From CAYOFK01 sp964403185 (GTDB taxonomy: Bacteria > Bacteroidota > Bacteroidia > Bacteroidales > VadinHA17): a DNA stretch of 17,817 bases. Shown here piece after piece: positions 7,637 through 15,675 of this stretch. Location: the NCBI GenBank assembly GCA_964403185.1, contig CAYOFK010000045.1:1-17817 (forward strand), written 5' to 3'. The notes beneath the pieces are model-generated. The model had not been told where the DNA came from. It made no database searches and worked only from the letters and a program-made list of their open reading frames with translations. Both the position numbers and the translations under genes were made by a program. Position 1 is the first letter of the stretch. Each line of letters begins with the position of its first letter.

Positions 7637-8875
7637 ATGAAAAAAACAAACCTATATAAAACGATTCTTTCGCTCAGTATCTTGTTGCTGAGTTACACGG
7701 CAGGTGCACAGGATGTCCTTGAGAAATACCTGGTCACCGCCGCTGAAAACAATCCCGGATTGAAGGCCAGGTTTAATGAATACATGGCTGCACTGGAAGT
7801 AGCCCCACAGGTAAAAGCACTTCCTGATCCTCAATTGGCCTTCGGATATTTCATACAGCCTGTTGAAACCAGGGTTGGTCCACAGGAATTCCGGATCTCT
7901 GCGCTGCAAATGTTTCCGTGGTTTGGCACATTGAAAGCCAGAGAAAATGTGGCCATTCAAACAGCAAAAGCGAAGTACGAAGCCTTTGAGGAGGCAAAAT
8001 CCAAGCTGTTTAATGACGTACGCGGGACCTATTTCAACATTTATTTTAATAAAAAAGCAATCGAAATTGTGCGTGATAATATTTACATCTTAAACACATT
8101 CAGAAAACTCGCTCTTATTAAAGTTGAGGCCGGAATTGTATCTCCTGTTGATGAATACAGAATAGAAATGGAAACAGGCGATCTGGAAAACCAGCTTGCC
8201 TTGCTTATTGATAACTATTTTTCTCTGGAAGTGGCTTTTTACAACCTCCTGAACTCTGAAAAGGAAGTGGTTGCCCTGCCGGACATATTGTGGGATAATG
8301 AACCGGAATTATCCAAACAGGCTCTGCTGGACAGTATCATGGCCCGGAATCACCAGCTGCTGGGACTCGAAATGCAAACCGAAGCCCTCAGATTCAGACA
8401 GGAAGTGTCACGCAAAGCAGGCATGCCTGATTTTTCGATCGGACTGGATTACATTTTTGTGGGCAAAGGGCAAAACAATCTCAGTGGCACTGATGCCTTT
8501 GTATTCCCAAAGATTGGAATCACCATTCCTCTCTACAGAAAGAAATACAAAGCCATGATCAATGAAGTGGCCTACCTGGAAACTGCAAAGGAGAATGAGA
8601 AGCTTGACAGGCAAAATATGATTGAAACACTTTTTGAAAACACCTGGAAAGAGTATCTGGATGCAGACCGGAGAATTGCATTATATATTGATCAATCGGA
8701 ACTTTCTGAGAAATCAATTCAATTGCTGGAAACAGAGTATATAACGGCAAATATAAATTTTGAAGAAATACTTCGAATGGAAAGGAAACTGCTCTTCTAT
8801 ACGCTTGAACTTGAGAGGGCGCGTGCAGATAAACAGGCTGCTGTATCTTTTGTTGAATACTTAATGGGCAATTAA
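7637..8875 (+). CDS. cusC: CusC/TolC-type outer membrane efflux channel
   Basis: This 412-residue outer-membrane factor would form the exit duct of the Cus complex. It belongs to the OEP family (PF02321), which has two repeats of long helices plus beta strands. A signal peptide is visible (MKKTNLYKTILSLSILLLSYTAGAQ, residues 1-22 or so, cut after AGA or AQ). The mature protein has the typical helical pattern, with SALQMFPWFGT and a second half containing KIGITIPLYRKKYKA, the usual strand signature of metal-efflux OEPs. I chose the ATG at 7637 over an in-frame ATG at 7589 because the signal peptide begins there and the longer form would overlap cusA by 46 bases. The 2-base gap to cusA implies coupled translation. 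There is no lipobox, so unlike E. coli CusC it is not obviously acylated. Confidence 0.93.
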   Translation: MKKTNLYKTILSLSILLLSYTAGAQDVLEKYLVTAAENNPGLKARFNEYMAALEVAPQVKALPDPQLAFGYFIQPVETRVGPQEFRISALQMFPWFGTLKARENVAIQTAKAKYEAFEEAKSKLFNDVRGTYFNIYFNKKAIEIVRDNIYILNTFRKLALIKVEAGIVSPVDEYRIEMETGDLENQLALLIDNYFSLEVAFYNLLNSEKEVVALPDILWDNEPELSKQALLDSIMARNHQLLGLEMQTEALRFRQEVSRKAGMPDFSIGLDYIFVGKGQNNLSGTDAFVFPKIGITIPLYRKKYKAMINEVAYLETAKENEKLDRQNMIETLFENTWKEYLDADRRIALYIDQSELSEKSIQLLETEYITANINFEEILRMERKLLFYTLELERARADKQAAVSFVEYLMGN

Positions 8876-8954
8876 AAGAAAGAGACATGAAATTTCAAAA
8901 CTTAGTTTTTTAATCAATAAACAATATTATCGCATCATCAAAATAGAGTAAATC

Positions 8955-10805
8955 ATGAAAAAATTAATCGATATCCTACGGGAGAACTATCTGATCATTC
9001 TGGGTGTTCTGATCTTTGGTATTCTTGCCGGATACATCATTGGCAAATCAGGAAATCAGGAAATCAGCACATCTTCAAATCTCCAGACCGACGAATCAAC
9101 ACATCAACCCGAAGGTGAAACAGCAGATCAGATATGGACCTGCTCAATGCATCCGCAAATCAAACAGGACAAGCCGGGGCAATGCCCGATTTGTGGCATG
9201 GACCTGATCCCCCTGGAAACCGGACAATCCGATCAGGAAGATATTGATCCTGATGAAATACAAATGACAGAATCGGCTGCAAAACTGGCTGATATTCAAA
9301 CCATCATTGTAGAAAAAGGGATCCCGAATAAGGAAATATTCCTGCAGGGTAAAGTGCAAGCGGATGAAAGAAGAATCTCCGAATTGACGGCCCGGTTTGG
9401 AGGACGTATTGAAAAACTATTTGTCAACTTCACGGGAGAGCATGTCACTAAAGGTGAAAAACTGGCAACCGTCTATTCTCCGGAGTTGGTTACAGCTCAG
9501 CGTGAACTTCTTGAAGCTACAGGATATAAAGACATTCGACCTGCCCTGTACAATGCCGCCCGGGGTAAACTTAGATTATGGGACCTGACCGGGAAACAGA
9601 TCGATGCCATTGAGAAGGATGGAGAACCACAATTATACTTTGACATTCTTTCACCAATAACTGGCACGGTCACCAAAAGACATGTGGCCCTGGGAGATTA
9701 TGTCAAAGAGGGATCAGCCCTGTTTGAGGTCATCGACCTCACCCATGTGTGGATCATGTTTGATGCCTATGAAAGCGACCTGCCCTGGCTCAACAATGGT
9801 GATAAGGTGAAATACAATTTACAGTCCTTGCCCGGAAAGTCATTCCAGGGGAAGGTGGTCTATATTGATCCCTTCATTGATCCGGGTACCCGTGTGGCCA
9901 AAGTAAGGGTTGAGCAAAACAACCCCGGCCTTTTATTAAAGCCGGAAATGTTTGCAAACGGATTGGTTGAATCCATTGCAGCAGGAGCAGCAAGAGAGAT
10001 CCTGATCCCTAAATCATCAATTCTATGGACCGGAAAACGGGCCGTTGTATATGTAAAAATGGCCGACAGGGATCAACCCTCTTTTAAATACCGTGAGATT
10101 GAATTGGGTCCGGAAGCGGGGAAATTTTATGTGGTGAGCACCGGACTTGACGAAGGTGAGGAAATTGCAGCACACGGAGTGTTTAAAATAGATGCTGCCG
10201 CCCAGCTTGCCGGAAAACCAAGCATGATGAACCCCGAAGGCGGGAAAATATCTACCGGACACAACCATGGCGGCACCCCCATGAGTGATGAAGAAATGGC
10301 AAATATGGACAAACAGCCTTCTCAAAATACGAAAATCTCAGGGGAAATCCCCATGGATTTTAAAATGCAACTTGGTGAAGTGGTGAAGCAATACCTTTTA
10401 CTGAAAAATGCATTTGTTGAGTCCAATGAAAAGGATGTGGAAGCTGCTGCCAAAAAAACACTTGAGGCTTTGAATAAGGTTGATATGACACTGCTTAAAG
10501 GTGATGCACACAACCAATGGATGAAGCTGCAAAAGCCTGTAAAAGATAATCTGAATGGCATTATTCAGATGAAAGGAATAGAAATGAAACGCTCGCATTT
10601 CAGTATTGTTTCGGATAAATTATCCCAGGCCATAAAAGCATTCGGTGTGCATAATAACACCACAAGCGCTTTATATCTTGAGTTTTGTCCCATGGCATTT
10701 GATAACAAAGGGGCATTCTGGATCAGCGAGACAAAAGAAATTAAAAACCCTTATTTCGGCGAAGCAATGCTGACCTGCGGGGAAGTAAAAGAAACCATAA
10801 AATAA
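8955..10805 (+). CDS. cusB: CusB-type periplasmic adaptor with N-terminal metal-binding and C-terminal DUF3347 domains
   Basis: This 616-residue membrane-fusion protein bridges pump and channel. One N-terminal helix (about 12-31) anchors it. Next comes a heavy-metal-binding domain at 61-86 with WTCSMHP and CPICGM, giving Cys63, Met65, His66, Cys77, Cys80 and Met82 as ligand candidates. The HlyD-type adaptor body (about 105-430) includes the lipoyl-like piece DILSPITGTVTKRHVALGDYV in two halves and the strand VWIMFDAYESDLPWL. After a His/Met-rich linker (GHNHGGTPMSDEEM) there is a complete DUF3347 domain at 469-616, with Cys578 (FCPMA) and Cys608 (LTCG). E. coli CusB has neither end domain; it works with the separate chaperone CusF, which is absent here. 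The DUF3347 tail is closely matched by the separate protein at 11436-12008. The ATG at 8955 starts directly at the anchor. Confidence 0.93.
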   Translation: MKKLIDILRENYLIILGVLIFGILAGYIIGKSGNQEISTSSNLQTDESTHQPEGETADQIWTCSMHPQIKQDKPGQCPICGMDLIPLETGQSDQEDIDPDEIQMTESAAKLADIQTIIVEKGIPNKEIFLQGKVQADERRISELTARFGGRIEKLFVNFTGEHVTKGEKLATVYSPELVTAQRELLEATGYKDIRPALYNAARGKLRLWDLTGKQIDAIEKDGEPQLYFDILSPITGTVTKRHVALGDYVKEGSALFEVIDLTHVWIMFDAYESDLPWLNNGDKVKYNLQSLPGKSFQGKVVYIDPFIDPGTRVAKVRVEQNNPGLLLKPEMFANGLVESIAAGAAREILIPKSSILWTGKRAVVYVKMADRDQPSFKYREIELGPEAGKFYVVSTGLDEGEEIAAHGVFKIDAAAQLAGKPSMMNPEGGKISTGHNHGGTPMSDEEMANMDKQPSQNTKISGEIPMDFKMQLGEVVKQYLLLKNAFVESNEKDVEAAAKKTLEALNKVDMTLLKGDAHNQWMKLQKPVKDNLNGIIQMKGIEMKRSHFSIVSDKLSQAIKAFGVHNNTTSALYLEFCPMAFDNKGAFWISETKEIKNPYFGEAMLTCGEVKETIK

Positions 10806-10813
10806 AAAGTTAG

Positions 10814-10851
10814 CAGCCGGCATACCGGTGGGCTGTGTCCCAGGGTACCGG
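10814..10851 (+). terminator. GC-rich hairpin between cusB and the lipoprotein gene
   Basis: This is a locally GC-rich patch in an otherwise AT-rich spacer. CCGGTGGG (10825-10832) can pair with CCC plus ACCGG (10839-10841 and 10847-10851), leaving a 5-base bulge; CCGG-CATA-CCGG (10817-10828) is an alternative. There is no T-run after it, so it could be a processing or attenuation hairpin rather than a terminator. Confidence 0.25.
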
Positions 10852-10892
10852 AAATTTCAATAATTAATAACAAAAACAAAAAATCAAGTATC

Positions 10893-11405
10893 ATGAAAGT
10901 AATTAAGTATTTAGCATTTACAGGAATCATCATTGTTTCATTTGTGGCGTTATCGTGCCAAAAAGGAAATTCCCCGAACCCGGATCTGACGGAAGGCGTT
11001 GTTGGAACCTATATTGGAACCCTGAAAAATGGCACCACCGGGAATTTCGTAGATGCCACTGCCGATGTCATAAAAACAGATGAAAGCATCGTACAGATCC
11101 ATTGTTATTCCACCAATCTGGATACCACTTTTGTAATGGAAATATTTGAAAATGGAGACAGTATGATGGTCTGTAATATCGGTTCCGAATTCAAGAACCA
11201 ATACGGCCATGGCAGAATGAATAAACATCACATGATGGGGAATACAAACTGGCAAAACTGGATGCACCACAAGGATGAAGAACACAGCCAGGGAGATGAG
11301 CATTTTGGCGGATTTAACATGAAGGATCACAGCTTCAATTACACATTTATAATGAGTGATCCCCTGAAGAGTTTTACACTTCAGTTTAACGGTAAAAAAC
11401 AATAA
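10893..11405 (+). CDS. His/Met-rich lipoprotein of unknown function
   Basis: I do not recognise the family. The 170-residue product has a lipoprotein-type leader: a basic start, a hydrophobic run (7-20) and Cys22 in VALSCQKG, a loose lipobox of the kind Bacteroidota use. The mature part reads as a small beta-rich domain (VVGTYIGTLKNGT, ADVIKTDESIVQIH, FVMEIFENGDSMMVCN, FTLQFNG). Inserted near 110-140 is a loop unusually rich in His, Met and Trp, with HGRMNKHHMMG, NWQNWMHH and DEEHSQGDEH. Such loops can hold Cu(I), Cu(II) or Ag(I). Its place between cusB and the secreted DUF3347 gene suggests a membrane-tethered periplasmic copper sponge or donor. This is inference from composition and context. 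Confidence 0.75.
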   Translation: MKVIKYLAFTGIIIVSFVALSCQKGNSPNPDLTEGVVGTYIGTLKNGTTGNFVDATADVIKTDESIVQIHCYSTNLDTTFVMEIFENGDSMMVCNIGSEFKNQYGHGRMNKHHMMGNTNWQNWMHHKDEEHSQGDEHFGGFNMKDHSFNYTFIMSDPLKSFTLQFNGKKQ

Positions 11406-11435
11406 GTATTTTTTTAACAACTAATAATTAATATC

Positions 11436-12008
11436 ATGAAAACAAGAACATTAGCATTAATTGCAGGCATATTTGCATTTGGCCTGAGCACTCTGTTTGG
11501 CCAGGAAATGCACAAAGAGCATTCCGGCCACATGGCAGATCAGAAAAAAGCAGAAGCCCCGGATGCCTTCCAAAAACAACTTACAGGTGTTTTAACCGAA
11601 TACCTTGCACTGAAAGATGCCCTGGTGGCTTCAGATGAAAGCAAAGCAGAAACTGCAGCAAAAAAGACACTCAAAGCACTCGGGTCTGTTGACATGAGTT
11701 TGCTCAAAGGCGATGCACACATGAAGTGGATGGGCCAGCTGGAAACCATTAACAGCAACCTGAATGGCATTGTTAGTATGAAGGGTATTGAAATGAAACG
11801 CAGTCATTTTAGTGTGGTATCTGATGAGCTGTCATCTGCCGTAAAAAGCTTTGGAATTGAAAATAATGAGACGGTATATATTGATTATTGTCCTATGGCC
11901 AATAACAATAATGGCGCCTATTGGTTAAGCGCTGATAAAGAAATCCGGAATCCTTACTTTGGCGATAAGATGCTCAAGTGTGGTAAGGTGAAGGAAACGA
12001 TAGAGTAA
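11436..12008 (+). CDS. secreted free-standing DUF3347 protein (paralogue of the CusB tail)
   Basis: This 190-residue periplasmic protein has a clear signal peptide (about 1-22, ending STLFGQ), then a short His/Met-rich segment (EMHKEHSGHM) and one DUF3347 domain (about 45-190). By hand alignment roughly 88 of 148 positions are identical to residues 469-616 of the CusB in this window, including VDMxLLKGDAH, MKGIEMKRSHFS, the CPMA Cys (residue 152), NPYFG and the final xCGxVKETI (Cys182). The two Cys together with conserved Met and His are probable metal ligands. The simplest idea is that it acts as a soluble carrier handing copper to the adaptor, taking the place of CusF. That role is inferred; DUF3347 itself has no well-established function that I know of. 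The hairpin at 12029 follows closely. Confidence 0.88.
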   Translation: MKTRTLALIAGIFAFGLSTLFGQEMHKEHSGHMADQKKAEAPDAFQKQLTGVLTEYLALKDALVASDESKAETAAKKTLKALGSVDMSLLKGDAHMKWMGQLETINSNLNGIVSMKGIEMKRSHFSVVSDELSSAVKSFGIENNETVYIDYCPMANNNNGAYWLSADKEIRNPYFGDKMLKCGKVKETIE

Positions 12009-12028
12009 TAGTAAAGCAGTTTTATGAA

Positions 12029-12056
12029 CCTTCGGGGTTTTTCAAAACCCCGAAGG
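12029..12056 (+). terminator. strong intergenic hairpin closing the efflux operon
   Basis: CCTTCGGGGTTTT (12029-12041) and AAAACCCCGAAGG (12044-12056) are exact inverted repeats of 13 bases separated by 2 bases; in practice the central T-A pairs would open to form the loop. It starts 21 bases after the stop of the DUF3347 gene. GAA before and TTC after partly extend the stem. No T-run follows, but T-rich and A-rich arms occur inside the stem. It is the best candidate for the end of the efflux transcript. Confidence 0.7.
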
Positions 12057-12249
12057 CTTCAACCAACTGCCGCCTGAAGGATTTAAAAAGTCGCCATGGA
12101 ATATTTCATCAAAGACCCAATTAAAACAGGGAAATTAAAAGCGCTGAATTAATTAAAATGAATATACGCTGTTTATCAGCAGTTTAGGAAATATTTATAT
12201 GGAGCAGATGCCTGTTGAATGTTACAAAACCTTTAAAATTAAAAGAATT

Positions 12250-12933
12250 ATGAATCCGAAAGTATTATTTATCCTTGCTTTTGCCCTGGTAACCGGTGTG
12301 TCATTGGCACACGAAGGGCATAAAAAGAACAAAGCCGATAGCGCAAAGATCGAGGAAAAAATGGAACATGCAGGGCAGATTGACCAGCCTGACACTACGG
12401 ATGAACATCATGTTGAAGAAATGCAGGTCCACCATGAGTCATTGATGGGGAAAGCAAATCTGGAGGATTTTCCCACCCTGCATCCCCTGGTTGTTCATTT
12501 CCCTATTGTTCTTCTTCTCCTTGCAGTTCTCAGTCAGTTTACCGGACTTTTTGTCCTGAAAGAACAACTAAGCTGGGCCACCCTGATTTTAGTGTTCTTT
12601 GGATTTATCGGGGCTCTGGTGGCGAGCAGATTTGTTCATCCGCATACCGGGGAATTGCCTCAAATACCTGCCTGGTTGTTGCTGCAACATGAGAAATATG
12701 CAGATTTGACACTTTACACCAGTCTTGTGGGGCTGGTATTGAAAGCGGTCAGCCATTTCTTTCTGAAAAGGAAAATATGGGCCGAATCGCTTGTATTTAT
12801 TACCCTGGCTTTATCCGGGTGGTTTATAACATCAGCCAGCCATTTTGGAGCACAGCTCACACATATTGAGGGCATTGGACCACAGGGACATTATCTTGAA
12901 ACAGATTCATCCGGGGAGGAACACACTCATTAA
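12250..12933 (+). CDS. DUF2231 membrane protein with His-rich termini
   Basis: The 227-residue product begins with a signal peptide (MNPKVLFILAFALVTGVSLA) that exposes HEGH at the new N-terminus. A periplasmic acidic/His-rich stretch follows (about 21-70, with DEHHVEEMQVHHES). The rest is a DUF2231 domain (PF09990): HPLVVHFPIVLLLL from residue 78, then three further membrane helices, including VHPHTGELPQ between helices, and a C-terminal GAQLTHIEGIGP that matches the family's usual closing motif. It ends in EEHTH. The many His in or near the helices (HPLVVHF, KAVSHFF, SASHFG) could bind haem or copper. Family members occur beside cytochromes, as here. I chose the ATG at 12250 over 12199 because the signal peptide starts there. 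The function is not established. Confidence 0.85.
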   Translation: MNPKVLFILAFALVTGVSLAHEGHKKNKADSAKIEEKMEHAGQIDQPDTTDEHHVEEMQVHHESLMGKANLEDFPTLHPLVVHFPIVLLLLAVLSQFTGLFVLKEQLSWATLILVFFGFIGALVASRFVHPHTGELPQIPAWLLLQHEKYADLTLYTSLVGLVLKAVSHFFLKRKIWAESLVFITLALSGWFITSASHFGAQLTHIEGIGPQGHYLETDSSGEEHTH

Positions 12934-12987
12934 GCAATCATATTTTCTCCTGACAGATGTTAGTTTTTAACAAAAAAACTGAAGAAC

Positions 12988-13392
12988 ATGAAAAACAAGA
13001 AAAAAAAATACCTTATTCTGCTTTCTGTTATTGTGAGTTCCTTACTTATTGTTGCATCAACCCAGCCGGGCGACTGGAAAGCCCCCCCCGAAGCAGACAA
13101 GCTTATTAATCCCATAAAAGGTGATGCCAAAGCAACGGCATCAGGCAAGAAACTGTATAATCAGATGTGTGCTATTTGTCATGGCAATAAGGGCAAAGGC
13201 GATGGGATGGCAGGGATCAACCTTAATCCAAGACCGGGAGATCTGTCCGGTGAGAAATTTCAAAGCCAGACTGACGGAGCAGTTTTTTGGAAAATATCCG
13301 AAGGCCGGTCGCCAATGGCCTCTTATAAAACTGCCTTAACAGAAACGCAACGATGGCATTTGATCAATTATTTGAGAACATTGAAAAAGTAG
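12988..13392 (+). CDS. monohaem c-type cytochrome, signal-anchored or secreted
   Basis: This 134-residue class I cytochrome c would carry electrons in the periplasm. After a strongly basic start (MKNKKKKY) and a hydrophobic helix (8-24), which may be cleaved or kept as an anchor, the haem site CAICH lies at 61-65. It is followed by GNKGKGDGMAG, the classic small-cytochrome loop, and then by PRPGDLSGEKFQ. Met110 in GRSPMASYK is the likely second axial ligand, and the C-terminal helix QRWHLINYLRTLKK closes the fold. The layout resembles the cytochrome_CBB3/cytochrome c domain of small donor proteins. The stop lies four bases before the beta-barrel gene, so the two are probably co-translated. 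The partner reductase or oxidase is not visible in this window. Confidence 0.93.
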   Translation: MKNKKKKYLILLSVIVSSLLIVASTQPGDWKAPPEADKLINPIKGDAKATASGKKLYNQMCAICHGNKGKGDGMAGINLNPRPGDLSGEKFQSQTDGAVFWKISEGRSPMASYKTALTETQRWHLINYLRTLKK

Positions 13393-13396
13393 AACC

Positions 13397-14563
13397 ATGG
13401 AAAGAGTAGCATTAATATCACTGGTGTTTTTGACCCTGGCGTTGCCCAATTTGTCTGCTCAGGACTACAAGCCCAGTAAAACGCAATTCATGATCCGGGG
13501 CTACGGAAATGCCGGATTTACATACAAAAAAAACAATGGAGATTTGGCAACTACTTTCGAAGGCTCCAGCTTTGCTCCCATATTTCTTTTCAAACACTCA
13601 GACAGATTATTGTTCGAAGCCGAACTGGAGTTTGTAATGGAAGAAAACAACACGCTGGAGATAGGCTTTGAATATGCCAATGTCAGTTATGTGTTAAACA
13701 AATACATGATCATCCGTGCTGGAAAATTCTTGCTGCCTTTCGGTACCTTCATGGAAAAGTTGCATCCTTCATGGATCAATAAGTTTTCGACCAAACCTTT
13801 GGGATTCGGCCATGACGGCATTGCTCCCTCGTCTGGAATCGGTTTGGAATTAAGAGGTGCCGCTCCTGTTGGCGGGGCAAAAATCAACTACTCACTGTAT
13901 CTCACCAATGGCCCCGCACTGAAAGATGGCAGTGACGAACCGGAGGAAGCCGGCATGCTCAGTTTTGAGAATTTTATCGATAACAATAATAATAAAACCC
14001 TTGGAGGACGTATTGGAATTCTTCCGTTCTCCAATTCATCGGTTGAACTTGGTTTTTCTGCGTACTCGGGTAAGGCAGGCAACCGAGGGGACGAGCTTTA
14101 TGAAAATGTTGGGGCATTTCTTTACGCCGTCGATTTTTCATTTGTCAGGCAAATCAGCCCCCTGAAAGGAGTAATAGACATTAAAGCACAATACAACCAA
14201 TCCAATGTTGACGATGCCAACTATTATGAAATGGAACCCGGGGACAGCATTCTAACTGCATACACTTTCAACAATGCCAGCAGTGGATTATATGCCCAGT
14301 TAAGTTACAGGCCATCCATGTTAAACAACAATTTCTTCAGAAACCTGGAAGTGGCAGGCCGGTATTCCTCATTAAACACTCCTGAAGGGGCAGAATGGGA
14401 ACAAGAAGCCACCCAAATAGCCATTGGCCTGAATTACTGGATGAGCTGGAGGTCTGTCCTGAAATTCAGCTACCAGGTTACTGAAAGTGAAGGCGGACAC
14501 GACAATCCTCAGGGAAAAACCACAACTACAGGAATATTTGCCCATTGGGCCATAGGATTTTAA
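13397..14563 (+). CDS. outer-membrane beta-barrel porin, OprO/OprP-like
   Basis: This 388-residue protein has a signal peptide (MERVALISLVFLTLALPNLSAQ) and many alternating strands with aromatic girdles, such as QFMIRGYGNAGFTYK and SVELGFSAYSG, and it ends in a terminal Phe (HWAIGF) as outer-membrane barrels do. The segment MIIRAGKFLLPFGTFMEKLHPSW resembles phosphate-selective-porin O/P-like proteins and related Bacteroidota barrels. No TonB-dependent plug is present. An anionic or small-molecule pore is possible, but the substrate cannot be read from the sequence. It sits between two cytochrome genes, 4 bases after the first and 19 before the second, which hints at a shared job at the outer membrane. 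That shared job is inference; no haem site is found in the barrel itself. Confidence 0.87.
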   Translation: MERVALISLVFLTLALPNLSAQDYKPSKTQFMIRGYGNAGFTYKKNNGDLATTFEGSSFAPIFLFKHSDRLLFEAELEFVMEENNTLEIGFEYANVSYVLNKYMIIRAGKFLLPFGTFMEKLHPSWINKFSTKPLGFGHDGIAPSSGIGLELRGAAPVGGAKINYSLYLTNGPALKDGSDEPEEAGMLSFENFIDNNNNKTLGGRIGILPFSNSSVELGFSAYSGKAGNRGDELYENVGAFLYAVDFSFVRQISPLKGVIDIKAQYNQSNVDDANYYEMEPGDSILTAYTFNNASSGLYAQLSYRPSMLNNNFFRNLEVAGRYSSLNTPEGAEWEQEATQIAIGLNYWMSWRSVLKFSYQVTESEGGHDNPQGKTTTTGIFAHWAIGF

Positions 14564-14582
14564 AACTTAAAAAGTATTCATT

Positions 14583-14852
14583 ATGAAAAGACTATCACTA
14601 ATACCCGGAATTGCCGCAATAATAGTTTTCATCGTTATTATTAACAGTTGTGCCACTCAAAGGGAAATAACAGCTCAAAAAACAGGCGCACAATTATGGG
14701 GTGAAAACTGTATTCGCTGCCACAACACCCCTTCGCCCGCCGAGTATAACGATGTTGACTGGGAAACAACCGGTTTGCATATGCGTATCCGGGCTAACAT
14801 TACAGATGAAGAAATAACCAAAATTATAGAGTTCCTGAAAACTGCCAATTAA
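14583..14852 (+). CDS. small lipoprotein c-type cytochrome
   Basis: At 89 residues this is a minimal cytochrome. A hydrophobic leader ends in INSC with Cys23 as the lipid-modified residue, so the protein should be membrane-tethered (inner or outer leaflet not decidable). A single haem site, CIRCH, lies at 43-47, and Met67 in GLHMRIRANIT is the likely distal ligand. The C-terminal helix TDEEITKIIEFLKTAN matches the end of class I cytochromes. The haem site is followed by NTPSPAEYNDVDWE. It appears to be complete: both ends fit and no frame break is seen. It lies 19 bases after the barrel gene and 16 before the AlbA_2 gene. A role as an electron relay near the outer membrane is inferred from its tether and neighbours. 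Confidence 0.9.
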   Translation: MKRLSLIPGIAAIIVFIVIINSCATQREITAQKTGAQLWGENCIRCHNTPSPAEYNDVDWETTGLHMRIRANITDEEITKIIEFLKTAN

Positions 14853-14868
14853 AGTTAATCATAATGAT

Positions 14869-15675
14869 ATGGGCACTTATTATTTAAAATATTTTTCTGT
14901 TTTCCAAAAAGAAATTCTTTGGCATATTCTTATTGGCGCCGTAACAGGGTATTTAATAATACACCCCATAACAATGGTGATTTACTGGATTGAGTTTAAT
15001 AATGACAGCCTGTCTGTTCAGCTAATTAAAGAGGTTGTTTTGAGCAGGTTTCTGCATTCATTCAGTTCCCACATGTTGCCAATGTCATTGTTGTTTATAA
15101 TTATTGGAAGCTTCATTGGATTGGGATCAGGAATATATTCCGGGATCATCAGGAAAAATAAAGTCTCCATAAAATCAAATGAGAGTTTTTTAATAAAAAG
15201 TGTCCGTAAACTTATTGAGGAGGGGGAAAGCCAAACTGTCGGATTCGAATCCTCACTCAGATATGATTACCGGCAAGTTAAGACCGATAAATCACTGGAA
15301 TCAATTGTTCTTATTAAGATTGCAGGATTTCTAAATTCAAAGGGAGGAATGCTTCTCCTTGGGGTGGATCACTTTGGAACAATTTTAGGATTGGCAAATG
15401 ACTACTGGACCCTGAAACGTAAAGATAAGGAAGGATTTCAACAGCGCATTGTTTTTATCGTTTCAAACAGTTTGGGTACAGATATTTGCTCACTCCTGCA
15501 TATCACATTTCATACAATACATGAGAAGGAAATATGTTGCCTGAACATTGATCCGTCCCAAAGACCGGTATATGTAAAGGAGGGCCAAAGAACCGTTTTT
15601 TACTTAAGAACAGGAAATGTTACAAAGCCCCTGAACACAAAAGAAACAGTTGAATACCTTAGAACCAAGAAATGA
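14869..15675 (+). CDS. membrane-anchored AlbA_2 (Schlafen-type) domain protein
   Basis: This is a 268-residue protein with two predicted membrane helices near the N-terminus (about 17-40, ILIGAVTGYLIIHPITMVIYW, and about 68-93, MLPMSLLFIIIGSFIGLGSG) followed by a cytoplasmic AlbA_2 domain (PF04326) from about residue 115. The domain signs are LIEEGESQTVGFESSL, then KIAGFLNSKGGMLLLGVDHFG, IVSNSLGT and a C-terminal RPVYVKEGQRTVFYLRTGN. AlbA_2 domains are found in Schlafen-like nucleic-acid-binding proteins and in bacterial putative regulators; the biochemical role here is unknown. Usual bacterial AlbA_2 proteins are soluble and carry a C-terminal ATPase-like or winged-helix part, both absent here. 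The stop codon overlaps the next start by 4 bases (ATGA), which suggests translational coupling to the HMA-like gene. Confidence 0.8.
   Translation: MGTYYLKYFSVFQKEILWHILIGAVTGYLIIHPITMVIYWIEFNNDSLSVQLIKEVVLSRFLHSFSSHMLPMSLLFIIIGSFIGLGSGIYSGIIRKNKVSIKSNESFLIKSVRKLIEEGESQTVGFESSLRYDYRQVKTDKSLESIVLIKIAGFLNSKGGMLLLGVDHFGTILGLANDYWTLKRKDKEGFQQRIVFIVSNSLGTDICSLLHITFHTIHEKEICCLNIDPSQRPVYVKEGQRTVFYLRTGNVTKPLNTKETVEYLRTKK

Noticed and set aside
12096..12152. Possible 18-codon peptide in the spacer after the hairpin
   Set aside because: It is short, has no start context and no recognisable feature.
12199..12249. Longer start for the DUF2231 protein
   Set aside because: The added 17 residues are not signal-like, whereas MNPKVLFILAFALV from 12250 forms a good signal peptide.
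12962..12980. AGTTTTT / AAAAACT inverted repeat before the cytochrome gene
   Set aside because: It is mostly A-T pairs in an A/T-rich leader, so it is expected by chance.
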